The notes below the pieces were generated by a model. That model did no database searches. It was not told the origin of the DNA and was given only the letters and a program-made list of their open reading frames with translations. 64,000 bases of DNA from Linanthus parryae (taxonomy: Eukaryota > Streptophyta > Magnoliopsida > Ericales > Polemoniaceae). The stretch is taken from assembly GCA_023055425.1 (NCBI GenBank), contig JALGPY010000002.1, positions 119,238,088 to 119,302,087 of the forward strand. Reading direction: 5' to 3'. Shown one piece after another: positions 36,266 through 45,437 of the stretch (position 1 is its first letter; each line of letters opens with the position of its first letter). Both the position numbers and the translations under genes were made by a program.

Positions 36266-39200
36266 TTAAGCAGCAGTAGCTCTTGCTTTCTCTAGTCTAG
36301 AACTGACTGCTTCCCAAGATACGAGATTGTCCAAAAATGTTGATACATAATCAGGCCTCCGGTTCTGTGACACATCCGTTATAATGTTATTGTAAGGATT
36401 TGACGCATATACTGTACTAAACTAAATATTATGTTTGGTGAAGTTTGGAGTCTTACCTGAAAGTCAAGATAGTAGGCATGCTGCAACAACAAAAATCCCA
36501 TAGTAGGTTAGTAAGTTGAACTAAGAAAATCAAGGCAACAAGAGGAAGCAAGTTTTCAGATGTAAAAAAGGTTACCTCCCAAACATCAATGGTAAGCAGT
36601 GGCTGCAGCCAAAGTGAAGAATATGATTAGATAACCAGAATTTTACATGTTATAAGCTTAAACAGAATGGCTTCATAGAAAAGACTAGAGTAGTAAACTT
36701 GAATTCTTTTTCCAATGCTTTTAGTGAACTGCAAGTCACAGAATAGTTTACTATTTACTACAAGTTTTCAGAAAGATTTTGACTGTGCGATACTAGAACA
36801 GAAGTTACAAATCTGTGATTGCTAGTCCATTACTCTGACATGTTTAAAAATCATTGCATTTGTAATGCTATCTTTTTTAGGCAACGACGTTTAGTTTTGT
36901 TTATGTGTTAATATTTATTGGTCGCAAATTTTTCGAATATTGTTTCACTTATAGTACTGAGAAAAAATAGTTGTTAAAAATTAGAGACTTACTGTATAAT
37001 TCCAGACGAGGGGGTTCACAGCATTTGGGCTCTTCAGCACTATTAGCTCCTTCTTGTCCTCTGACGGCTTTTGATCTATGTATTTAAAGAATATCAGGAC
37101 ACTCAAAACTTTGGTTATTTATGATATAAAGAACCAATGAATTATTTTGTATTTGTTTCCTATAGTGGGTTTCTGTCATTTGTCCACAGAGGAGTTGGGA
37201 TTTACATGGAAAGAAAACGAGCAAAGAATCACTCACATACAAGCCAAGCCCAACCAGAACCAAACTGTGTCACAGCAGCTGCCTTCAGCTCTGTCACGAG
37301 TCCTTCAACTGAGCCAAAATCTCTGTTAATTGCTTCTAGTAGTTCACCAGATGGAAGTCCGCCACCATTTGGTTTAATCGACTCCCAGAAGAATTCATGG
37401 TTCCATGCCTGCAGAAAAGAGTACGGATTCAAAAATATAAAATCACAATGTTCATAAAGAAAAAATCGGTAGACAGATTTATCATCCAATTCCTAGGGAA
37501 AAAAAACTTATGAGATGTTTGTAAGAAGCAGTTAAGTTAATAGAGCAGAATGTTGAAGAAACCGCATAACAAAATGGAGTTTGGTTTTGGTACTTGTGCA
37601 GCATTGTTGAAGGGAGGAAGGAGATCGCCGTTGTTGTAGGTGGCAACAATTACATCCTCTAATGTCTTTCCCCCCAATTCAGTCCCAACAACTTGCTTGT
37701 TTAAGTTGTCCACATAAGCTCTGTGGTGCTTCCCCCAGTGGAATTCGAGCGTGTTGCGGCTCATGTGTGGTTCCAGAGCATCCTGAAACATATCCCATCA
37801 AAAGATTGAACCCAGCAGAGGATGAGGAACCTAAAATATATGTAGTAAAGTAGAAGTTTAGTACTGAGACACAGCTAGAGCACTTGTGGCTTTAGATATA
37901 TGCCATTAAATAACTCAGGTAACAGGACAATGCATCGAGGTCTTCAATGGCATCATGAAAGCATTTACACTTTCATGGGCCATAATGTGGAGAAAACTAC
38001 CAGTAAAATCACTAGGGTGGTGTTTTAAGTGTAAGATATAGTTGGTCAGATAGTGATTTGGTCCGAGACTCATACGTGATACTGTTACACTGTATGCCTG
38101 TCAATGCTCTGATTTTGAAGGATGGTATTGGGCTGCTAAGAAGCTGTTAGCGACTTAGAAGAGCGGTGGAAGGCAGATGTTTGGGAACTGAAAGATAACA
38201 TTCAAGGGTTTGGGTTTGGATGACAAGGTTTTATGGTTTGGTGAACCTAACTTGTGTTGTGTTTGGATATGAGGTTGTGGGTTTTGAGGTTTTGACTTTT
38301 ATATGAGTAGAAAAATAAGCGGAATGTCCACACATGTTGGGTTGAGGTTTTGGTTAACTTTGGATTGAGGTTAACCAAACCTCTATCCAAACCAGGCCAT
38401 TTAAGGGGACATAACTAGTCTGTTCCGGGGGTCAAACAAATATTATCGGCCATCGACTACGGAGGGCCAAAAGAAGGCAAACAAGACAACAGTGAGATTA
38501 TCGACAATTTACTAATTTTGAACTATGTTCTTACCTGTGTTTGCTTTGATAAAGCTACGAATGGTGTGCTTGGATTGGCGAAAGCTGGTTTAAATTTGAA
38601 TGAAATTTGAACGTGTGGTTATGATGAAGAGACCAGAAATTCTTCTATTCATCGTAACCAGATATCTGGAACTGGTTTAAGACTTTCAAAGGAAGGTAGC
38701 GAGACATACCAGAGGATAGGGAGGTGGCTTCAATTCCACTTTTGCAATTGCCATCACTACAGCACCGGCCTTCCGTATAGAATACTGTCCCTGCAACAAT
38801 TTTCCTAAAGATTATTATAATGTGTGTGTTTTTCAAATCAAATTATGTTGTACTTTATATATGCTACTAGGTGATCACCCGCGCCCGAAGGCACTATCAC
38901 AGTCAAAAAATCTAAAAAAATGATAAGACATAGGATGAAAATATGCATCCACACATATACTTGCCGAAAACCCGAAATATTAACTCTTCCAACAGAGAAA
39001 AATGAGGAATCTTGGTTTGCTCAACCATTACACAAATAGGGGAAGTTAAAGATGTATGCAGACAGTGGGGAGAAGTTACAAAAGTGGTGGGTGGTAGATG
39101 AGATCTGGGGTTGGGGTTGATTAAATCTAACGGTTGAAATAAAGTCAACCGTTCTAATTTATAGAGTAGATAATAAGGACATGTGATTCACAACATTAGA

Positions 39201-40226
39201 AGTGACGATGAAAACCAACAAATTGGAACATGCAATGACAACAAACTGTTTTCAGAATTATACTAGTTCGTTAACTTGAGTTTATCTCCCAAAAATATCA
39301 AAAAATATAACGAATTTGTTTTATAAATATTATAAACCATAAACAAGAAGAACAACACAACAAGCGCATCTGGTGTAGTGGTATCATAGTACCCTCCCAC
39401 GGTACTGACCAGGGTTCGATTCCCTGGATGCGCAGATGTACTCTTTTTATATAATTTCTTTCCTTTTTTTTTTCTTTGCAAACTTTTTCATTTCTTTTTT
39501 TTAAAAAATAATTTAATTTATTTTTGAAACTGAAATTATACTTCTTTCTTTCTTGATTTACGATATTTCTTTTTCTTGATTTACAAGTCTGCTGTATTTT
39601 TTTGTTCTTCATTCTTTTACAATGACCTAGGCTATGGTAGTCAATTACAAAAGTTAGTTTTCTTGAAGAAGAAATTCTTCATTTGTAGAACCAGAACCAC
39701 AAATCTACAACTTGGATATGATATGTTTTGGATTCACTTCCGCGAGTTTGTACAATTCCTAAGCTTTTATAAAAATGAATTTAGTCCGATCCGCTACCGT
39801 GGCGACATCAAACTTACAACTTGGATATGATATGTTTTGGATTTACTACCGCGAGTCTGTACAATTCTTAAGCTTTTATAAAATGAATTTAGTCCAATCC
39901 GCTACAGTGGTGACATTAGACTTAGATTTCTATGTTGTGCAAAGAGAAAAAGTACATGTACATCTCTACCTTGGTGAACTCCTTGTGACAAAAAGTGTAT
40001 AGTTTGATGCCATATTTTCTGCTGATAATGATAGTAATTTCATTAACAAAAAGATTACTGACCTCTTTCCTTAACAGCAACTTCCTATTAATCCAACTAC
40101 CTGTTGTGCAACAAAAAAGACTTGATTAAAGAAGAGAAGCCGAGAGAGTTGAGAGGATCAGTGTCTACCTTGGCAAGGAAGGAGTGTGGAAGCAGCAGTA
40201 AACGTAGTAGAAAATATTGCCGCCAT
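36266..40226 (-). CDS. FSD: Iron superoxide dismutase, plastid type
   Basis: Nine minus-strand exons: 40226-40169, 40100-40063, 38790-38710, 37782-37594, 37408-37237, 37075-36993, 36602-36576, 36480-36457 and 36364-36266 (771 bp, 256 aa). The enzyme converts superoxide to oxygen and hydrogen peroxide. Residues 1 to about 45 ([18 protein letters not shown]...) are Ser/Thr-rich, acid-free at the start and then basic, like a chloroplast transit peptide. Metal ligands are visible: H74 (LEFHWGKHH), H126 (AWNHEFFW), D213 and H217 (TIDVWEHAYY). Q122 in NNAAQ marks the iron rather than manganese type. [18 protein letters not shown] and the [20 protein letters not shown] insert are most like the FSD2/FSD1 branch from memory. 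D213 and H217 fall on consecutive 27- and 24-nt microexons. Exon 5 ends at the GTGAGT donor; the alternative GTATGT donor 4 nt upstream would shift the frame. Confidence 0.93.
38254..38399. mobile_element. MITE-like foldback in Fe-SOD intron 3
   Basis: gtttggatatgaggtt (38261-38276) faces aacctctatccaaac (38378-38392), and an inner pair gaggttttggttaac / gttaaccaaacctc extends the foldback. The ~146-bp size and terminal inverted repeats fit a small non-autonomous DNA transposon. No clear target duplication was seen. Confidence 0.55.
39364..39434 (+). tRNA. trnG-CCC: tRNA-Gly (anticodon CCC)
   Basis: This 71-nt cloverleaf can be drawn by eye. The acceptor stem GCGCATC pairs perfectly with GATGCGC, with discriminator A. 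The anticodon stem GTACC/GGTAC carries loop CTCCCAC (anticodon CCC), and the T arm CAGGG/CCCTG carries loop TTCGATT. A box (TGGTGTAGTGG) and B box (GGTTCGATTCC) are intact. A pol III terminator-like TTTTT follows at about 39444, and CAA motifs precede it. It lies inside intron 2 of the Fe-SOD gene on the opposite strand. Confidence 0.96.
39707..39920. repeat. 109-bp tandem duplication in Fe-SOD intron 2
   Basis: acaacttggatatgatatg at 39707 recurs at 39816. The copies both continue with 'taccgcgag...gtacaatt...aagcttttata...aatttagtcc' and differ at a few positions. It is non-coding, ~270 bp downstream of the tRNA. Confidence 0.88.
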
Positions 40227-40526
40227 TAGTGTACTCTCTCTAAGCGCTTAAATATTACTACTACTCCCGCTTTTGCTAGTACAACTATTGGGGTGTGGCG
40301 ACCACGAGCCTGCTTATCTTTACTAAACAGAAGAGAAACATGGACGTGGTACTACAACGACATGAATTGTACTGCAATGTAGTACACATGGCTTGGATAT
40401 GGATTTTGCCGACAATGTGGCCATCATGAACTCATGATTGGTTTGTAGAGTATTTTTATGATAACTAAATTACATTTATTGTGACTCCTCGAAACTGCGG
40501 GGGTTATGTACATACTATTTTTAAAA
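40227..40526 (-). promoter_or_regulatory. Fe-SOD upstream region with clustered GTAC motifs
   Basis: GTAC occurs at 40231, 40279, 40349, 40369, 40382 and 40508, six times in about 280 bp. The first five are GTACT in one orientation or the other. GTAC is the core recognised by the SPL7/CRR1 copper-responsive factors, and GTACT elements are known from plant FSD promoters. No convincing TATA box was found, and the transcription start is unknown. Confidence 0.5.
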
Positions 40527-40543
40527 AGCATGGTAGCAGTTAG

Positions 40544-40614
40544 GGTGGTAACTCAAGTGGTAGAGTGTTTGGAAATCCTTGCATTAGATCTCGGGTTCAA
40601 ACTCGGTTGATGAC
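40544..40614 (+). mobile_element. tRNA-derived SINE, split by the Athila element
   Basis: A tRNA-like head has an A-box-like tggtaactcaagtggtagag and a B-box-like gggttcaaactc. It is interrupted at 40614. Its A-rich tail (aaaaaaaatcaaaaaaaaaa) continues at 50015-50035 beyond the Athila element. Matching flanks agcatggtagcagttag (40527-40543) and agcacgatagcaaattag (50036-50053) look like its old ~17-bp target duplication. The body is very short, so it may be a truncated SINE. Confidence 0.7.
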
Positions 40615-42613
40615 TGATAACGCTCAAATAGGGGTTATCTTATAGCCCGAAAAGATGTGTATGTGTGCTGGAAAACCGCGTTTTAGCCAGAATTCACCAT
40701 CGGAAAGTCTCGGTTTTAAGAACGAGATGTTTATTAGCTCATCATGAATTTCTGCTTATTTTGCGTATTTCGAGATATGATTGCGGGTTTGTTCATGTTG
40801 TCTTTACAGGAACAGGTTCGGGAAGTGCATTGGGATGCGTGCCGAGACAGAACCGGGTTCGCCTCGGGAAACGTGCAGAAAATGCTCGGAGCAGGATTGG
40901 ACCGAGACTGGTAAAAGGGAGAGTGGAACAAATAACGGAAAGACTGGAGGAAAAACGAGCAGTGAAAACCGACCGAGGAAGCTGAAAACGCCAAAACCGA
41001 GAATCACCGGGATGCGCTCGGTTGACAATATCTTGAGATTGACTTGGAATTCTGAAGTGAAACCACAGGCAAAAACAACGGAGACGTTAAGGGCTTTCCA
41101 AAAATAGGTTATAATGATAAAACGGAGTCCGGCCGAATAACCGACTCTCGTCAAGTGTGGGTCCCAGACAGGCCACGCCCAAGTAAGAAGTCTCGGTTCC
41201 CGGTGTCCAGAGTCGTGAGCAGCTATTTCAGGTTCGTGACGATTTCCGGGACAGTTCCGACCCAGGAGTATTTTGGTCATTTGGCACCGGGGCCGGGTTC
41301 TCGGAAGTCGAGTCGGGATTTTGGCGCCCCGATTCAGTCAGCAATCTTTCCAGTGGGTTTCACATGCACACATGAGCTTCGTACGCACAAGAGGAGAGAG
41401 AAAACAAAGACGGCATGTCCCTGCCTGCGTATATACGTAGACCCTGTGCGTATATACGCAGACAGGGAGAAAATAGGCCTTGAAAAATGTTGTTGCCTGA
41501 GTATATACGCAGCCAGCTGAGTGTATATGCAGCCAACTGAGTGTATACGCAGCCAGCTGAGTATATACGCAGACAGCGCGTATTCCGAGGCGGTTCCGGG
41601 TCCAGTGGCATTTTCATAATTATGGCAGTTTCCAGAAACGTCTTCGGCACTATATAAAGACTCGTCCAGACTCGTTTTGGACACAACACAACACATATTA
41701 GGCAGAAGTTCGAGAGCATCCCGGGAGAGCACGAAAGCGCGATTCCAGATTCGAAGACCTAGTTGACCTTATTCTCTCTCTCATTCAAAAACTGTGTTAT
41801 TTACGTTATGAATTTCAGTAGCTAAAATTTTACCTAGGTTCTCGGTGAACCTAGGGTTTCATTTTCAGATATTAGTTCTACGTTTTGACTATGAATTCAT
41901 GATCGTACTATCTTAATTCAGCAGTTTTTATCAGTTATTTTGTCTTTGAATTTTACTGTTTATGCATGATCAGAGTAGCTAACCAGAATTGCTACAGACT
42001 CGAGCCGGTAGGTGAAACGTCCGGTTAGGGTTAGGAAGAGAAGACAGAATTTAGCACCTTACCCCGATGGGCCGACTAGCGAAGGCGAGTTAGGACTAGC
42101 CTGAAATCGTTGAGACCAACTGTTAGAGAATCTGACCCGGGCCATCAGGACAGGCTAGAAACCCTAGCAGACTTAGAACGAGACTGCAGACTTAGGCAGC
42201 TTAACAGGAATCCGACAGTCTGCAGGATTGTGATAACGTGCAGGAAAAGAAAAGATACTGCACAATTGGTACATGGCACAGATAACGAGAATGCTGTGTC
42301 TTTTCATGTCAAATAAAGAACGAAAATATGAAGAGACCCTAGGGGATCCCTGGACCTAGTATCTCAAACCCTAGTTTTACAACCTTAAGATTATTCAGAA
42401 AATTTAACAAAAAGATTACGGTTCAGTTATTTACTCTCAGTGCTTAGTTAGCAAACAAACTCTCAAAATATTCCTCCTTTTTACACTCTGCAACTTAAAA
42501 CTAATTACTATAAAAACCTGCAAAGTCCTTGTGGGATCGATAATCTGAGTTGAAAATACTCTCTATATTACTTGATTCGTATACTTGCGAATAGTACGCT
42601 AGAAAGCGCATCA
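40615..42613 (+). repeat. Athila 5' LTR
   Basis: Starts tgataacgctcaaatagg and ends agaaagcgcatca. It contains six near-copies of the 16-bp palindrome CTGCGTATATACGCAG (41425-41572), a TATA-like ctatataaagactcg near 41651, and a candidate transcript start region just after it. Confidence 0.93.
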
Positions 42614-42616
42614 AGT

Positions 42617-42636
42617 TTTTGGCGCCGTTGTCTGGG
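42617..42636 (+). other. Primer-binding site, tRNA-Asp type
   Basis: tttttggcgccgttgtctgg lies 3 bp after the LTR end. TGGCGCCGTTG(C/T)C is the PBS used by Athila elements, complementary to tRNA-Asp. Confidence 0.8.
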
Positions 42637-42752
42637 ACTTTTTAGTGTTTATTTAGTAATCCGAATTAATTTTCAGAGTTTTTCTTTTCATTTTTCATTT
42701 ATTTTTATTTTGCAGTTATCTCACTGCTCTTGAGATCTCTATTTTCTCAGGA

Positions 42753-44240
42753 TGGGCGACAATACCAAAGGAACGCCAGAACTGCCCGAGACACGCACTC
42801 CAGCCGAGATGGCTCGGTATATTGAGGAACTTGTCAAGGAAGGTTTTGCTGCCCAGAACAAACCAGAGGACATACAATAGGTCTGGAAAGGCATTGGTGG
42901 AGAATTTCGAAGTCCCTTCGGGAGGACACGAACCCGCTATCGTAGTACCTCCGATCACTGCGGAGCACTTCGATATAAAACCATCCACTATCCAGACCGT
43001 TCAGACCCTCTGCCCATTCCATGGCAAGGCTAACGAGGACCCGAACGAGTTCATCGGGAAGTTCGAAGATTACTGTAATAAAGTCCGGTACAAGGGAGTC
43101 GAAGCTGAGGCACTGATGTTGATCCTGTTCCCGTACTGCCTTTACGGAGTAGCGAAATATTGGTTAGAATCCCGACCATCCAAATCCATCACCACGTGGG
43201 GAGGATGCGTCACAGATTTTCTAGCTAAATTCTATCCCGCTTCCCGAGTCATTCAACTGTAGAGCGAGATTCTGTCGTTTAAGCAGAGACGGGGAGACGG
43301 TGGTAGGCGCATGGGACAAATTGATGAGATTGGTGAAAAAAGTGCCCAAACCACGGTTTTGGAGACCCGAAGATCCTGCAGGTATTCTACCATGCCCTAG
43401 ACAGGGAAAGTGCTGACAGGATTGACAGAGAAGCCGAAGGGAATTTTTTGTACCATGTGGACAAGGACGGTGCCTATGAGCTGAAGAAGCAGTTAGCCAA
43501 GCAGGACACTCGACTGTTTGACGATCGCAGGATAGCGGCCCGAGCCGAGCCAGCAGAAGACGACCGGATAGATAATCTGGCCAAGATCGTGCAAGACTTG
43601 GTTAAGAAAGTCTACTTGGAAAAGAAGGTTTTTGCAGAAGTAGGAGAACCAGATTTGGGCGCAACCATTGGGGAGCTCAGAACCGAAGATGCCAATTATG
43701 TACATCATCAGTGGGATTCGAGCCGGTACAGACCGGGTACAAGAGATCATCCCGGGTTCCGTTACGGAAACCCGAATTCCGCAATTTATGCACCGGGATT
43801 CCAGCACAAGCCACCGGCTCAGCAAGCCGCACCGACACCGCAGGCTCAGCCAGGCCCATCTTCACAGCAGTACGATGCTCAGATGAAGAAAATCGAGTCC
43901 ATGTTTCAGACCATGGAATCTCGGTTCGCGCATATGGACGCCCTGACAGCCGACGTGCATACGACCAAAACGTCACTGCGCGCTTTGGAGGTATATGTAG
44001 GGCAGTTAGCACAACAGCTAACTGAAAGAGTACCGGGGAACTTACCCTGAACCACATTAAATAATCCACGTGCCCAGGTCAATGCCATCACCACTCGAAG
44101 TGGATTAGTACTACAGGATCTGTCGTATCCTAGCCATGCACGTGTAGAAAATTCGAAGGAAATCGAGCGCAAAGTATTTGGCCAGGATAACAGCTCAGCC
44201 GACCGCCCCCAGCCGAAGGGCTCGGTTGAGCAGGATGCAG
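42753..44240 (+). pseudogene. Athila gag, frame-broken
   Basis: The start MGDNTKGTPELPETRTPAEM at 42753 runs into a stop at about 42880. The gag core follows in another frame (to 43262): CPFHGKANEDPNEFIGKFED, LFPYCLYGVAKYWLESRPSK and FLAKFYPASRV. A further break near 43265-43447 precedes the C-terminal part (43448-44050) with DANYVHHQW, GFRYGNPNSAIYAPGFQ and the end-of-gag pattern VYVGQLAQQL. A stop at 44048 separates it from the protease linker (NAITTRSG near 44083). At least three lesions make gag non-functional. Confidence 0.9.
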
Positions 44241-45142
44241 TGCAGAACGAAAAGGAAGCTGAAACAGTGCCTATCTCCGAAGAGGTGTCGTATCCTTTGA
44301 AAACAAGAAAGAGGGATGATAGAAAGGACTATGCCAGATTTCTCGAGATGTTCAAACAGCTGCAGATCAACATACCCTTTGCGGAAGCGTTGGCAAAGAT
44401 GCCCACTTATGCCAAGTTCCTCAACGACACTCTGTATGGAAGGAGGAGTATGAGCGATTTTGAGACAATAAATCTGACGGCAGAAGTGAGCAATTGTGTG
44501 AAGAATGGGCTAATGAGGAAGAGGAAGGACCCTGGCAGTTTTGTCATCCCGGTGACCCTAGGTAATGCTTACACAGGAAAGACTCTCTGTGACCTAGGGG
44601 CCAGTATCAATCTAATGCCCTTGTCGATTTTCAAAACTTTGAAAGTCAGTGAACTCAGGCCCACCAAAATTAAGCTGCAGATGGCGGACAGATCCGTGAG
44701 GCAGGCTTACGGAGTTATTGAAGACATTCTGGTGAAAGTCGGAGAACTGATATTTCCGGCAGATTTTGTGATTCTAGACATGGAGGCAGGAGACGTACCA
44801 CTCATTCTGGGCAGACCGTTTTTGGCTACCGGAGAAGCCATGATAAACTGCAAGAGCGGAGGACTGACCATGCAGATCAATGAAGACAAGGTGAAGTTCA
44901 ACGTTTTCAAAAATCTGCAACTACCGAATTATTACGAGCATGAAGACATCTTTGCAGTGGAGGTAGTCGAAGAAGGTTGGGAAAACGAGGAGATGGATGA
45001 GCTATGGGCAGAGAGTGACAGAGTGGACAGAGAGAACGAGGAGAGATTCAAGGTGGAGCAGGCCATGCAAGTTAAAAACCGAACCACTTTACAGCTGGAC
45101 AAAAAAAAGTGGGCAGAAATTGGCCCTGGTCCCGTCACTTAA
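44240..45142 (+). pseudogene. Athila aspartic protease with gag-pol linker
   Basis: 300 residues are open. The linker YARFLEMFKQLQINIPFAEA and MPTYAKFLNDTL is the conserved Athila region before the protease. The protease has TLCDLGASINLMPLSIFKTL, where DLGA is the Athila variant of the active site, followed by VILDMEAGDVPLILGRPFLA. It ends in a frame change at about 45130, where the RT should begin. Confidence 0.9.
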
Positions 45143-45437
45143 AGAGCCACCGACCCGAGAGCTTAAACCGCTCCCGAGCCATCAAAGTTCAGCACAACCA
45201 AAGCAGTTTCAAAAAGGGCAGGAAGTACTTCTCTACGAGTCTCGGAAGCAGCTTTTCACGGAAAAATTGAGATCTCGGTGGTCAGGACCGTTTATCATCA
45301 AAGATGTACTTTCATGGGATGCGGTTGAATTGGAGAATCTGCATGACAGTACAACTTTCAGGGTGAGCGGAAACCGGGTCAAGCCATATTTGGGCTCGGA
45401 AGCGGACGTCAAGGTAGATTGTTTTCACGTCCCTTGA
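45130..45437 (+). pseudogene. RT start fused to integrase C-terminus (deletion scar)
   Basis: In the second frame, SLKEPPTRELKPLPSH is the sequence that precedes RT in Athila elements. Six or seven residues later it becomes QKGQEVLLYESRKQLFTEKL and RSRWSGPFIIKDV, the C-terminal DNA-binding end of integrase, and stops at 45437. The RT, RNase H and integrase catalytic core that should lie between are absent. The join keeps one open frame across the scar. Confidence 0.9.

Noticed and set aside
37860..38700. Possible extra exon in the ~0.9-kb Fe-SOD intron 3
   Set aside because: The protein is continuous between exons 3 and 4 (YPL then DALEPHM), and the intron contains only a MITE-like foldback.
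40544..40614. Possible functional tRNA
   Set aside because: A- and B-box-like sequences exist, but the acceptor and anticodon stems do not pair; the A-tail and flanking duplication fit a SINE.
41155..41732. Open frames on both strands in the Athila LTR with repeated YIRS/YTQ-like residues
   Set aside because: They are translations of the palindromic CTGCGTATATACGCAG units and mirror each other in the second LTR.
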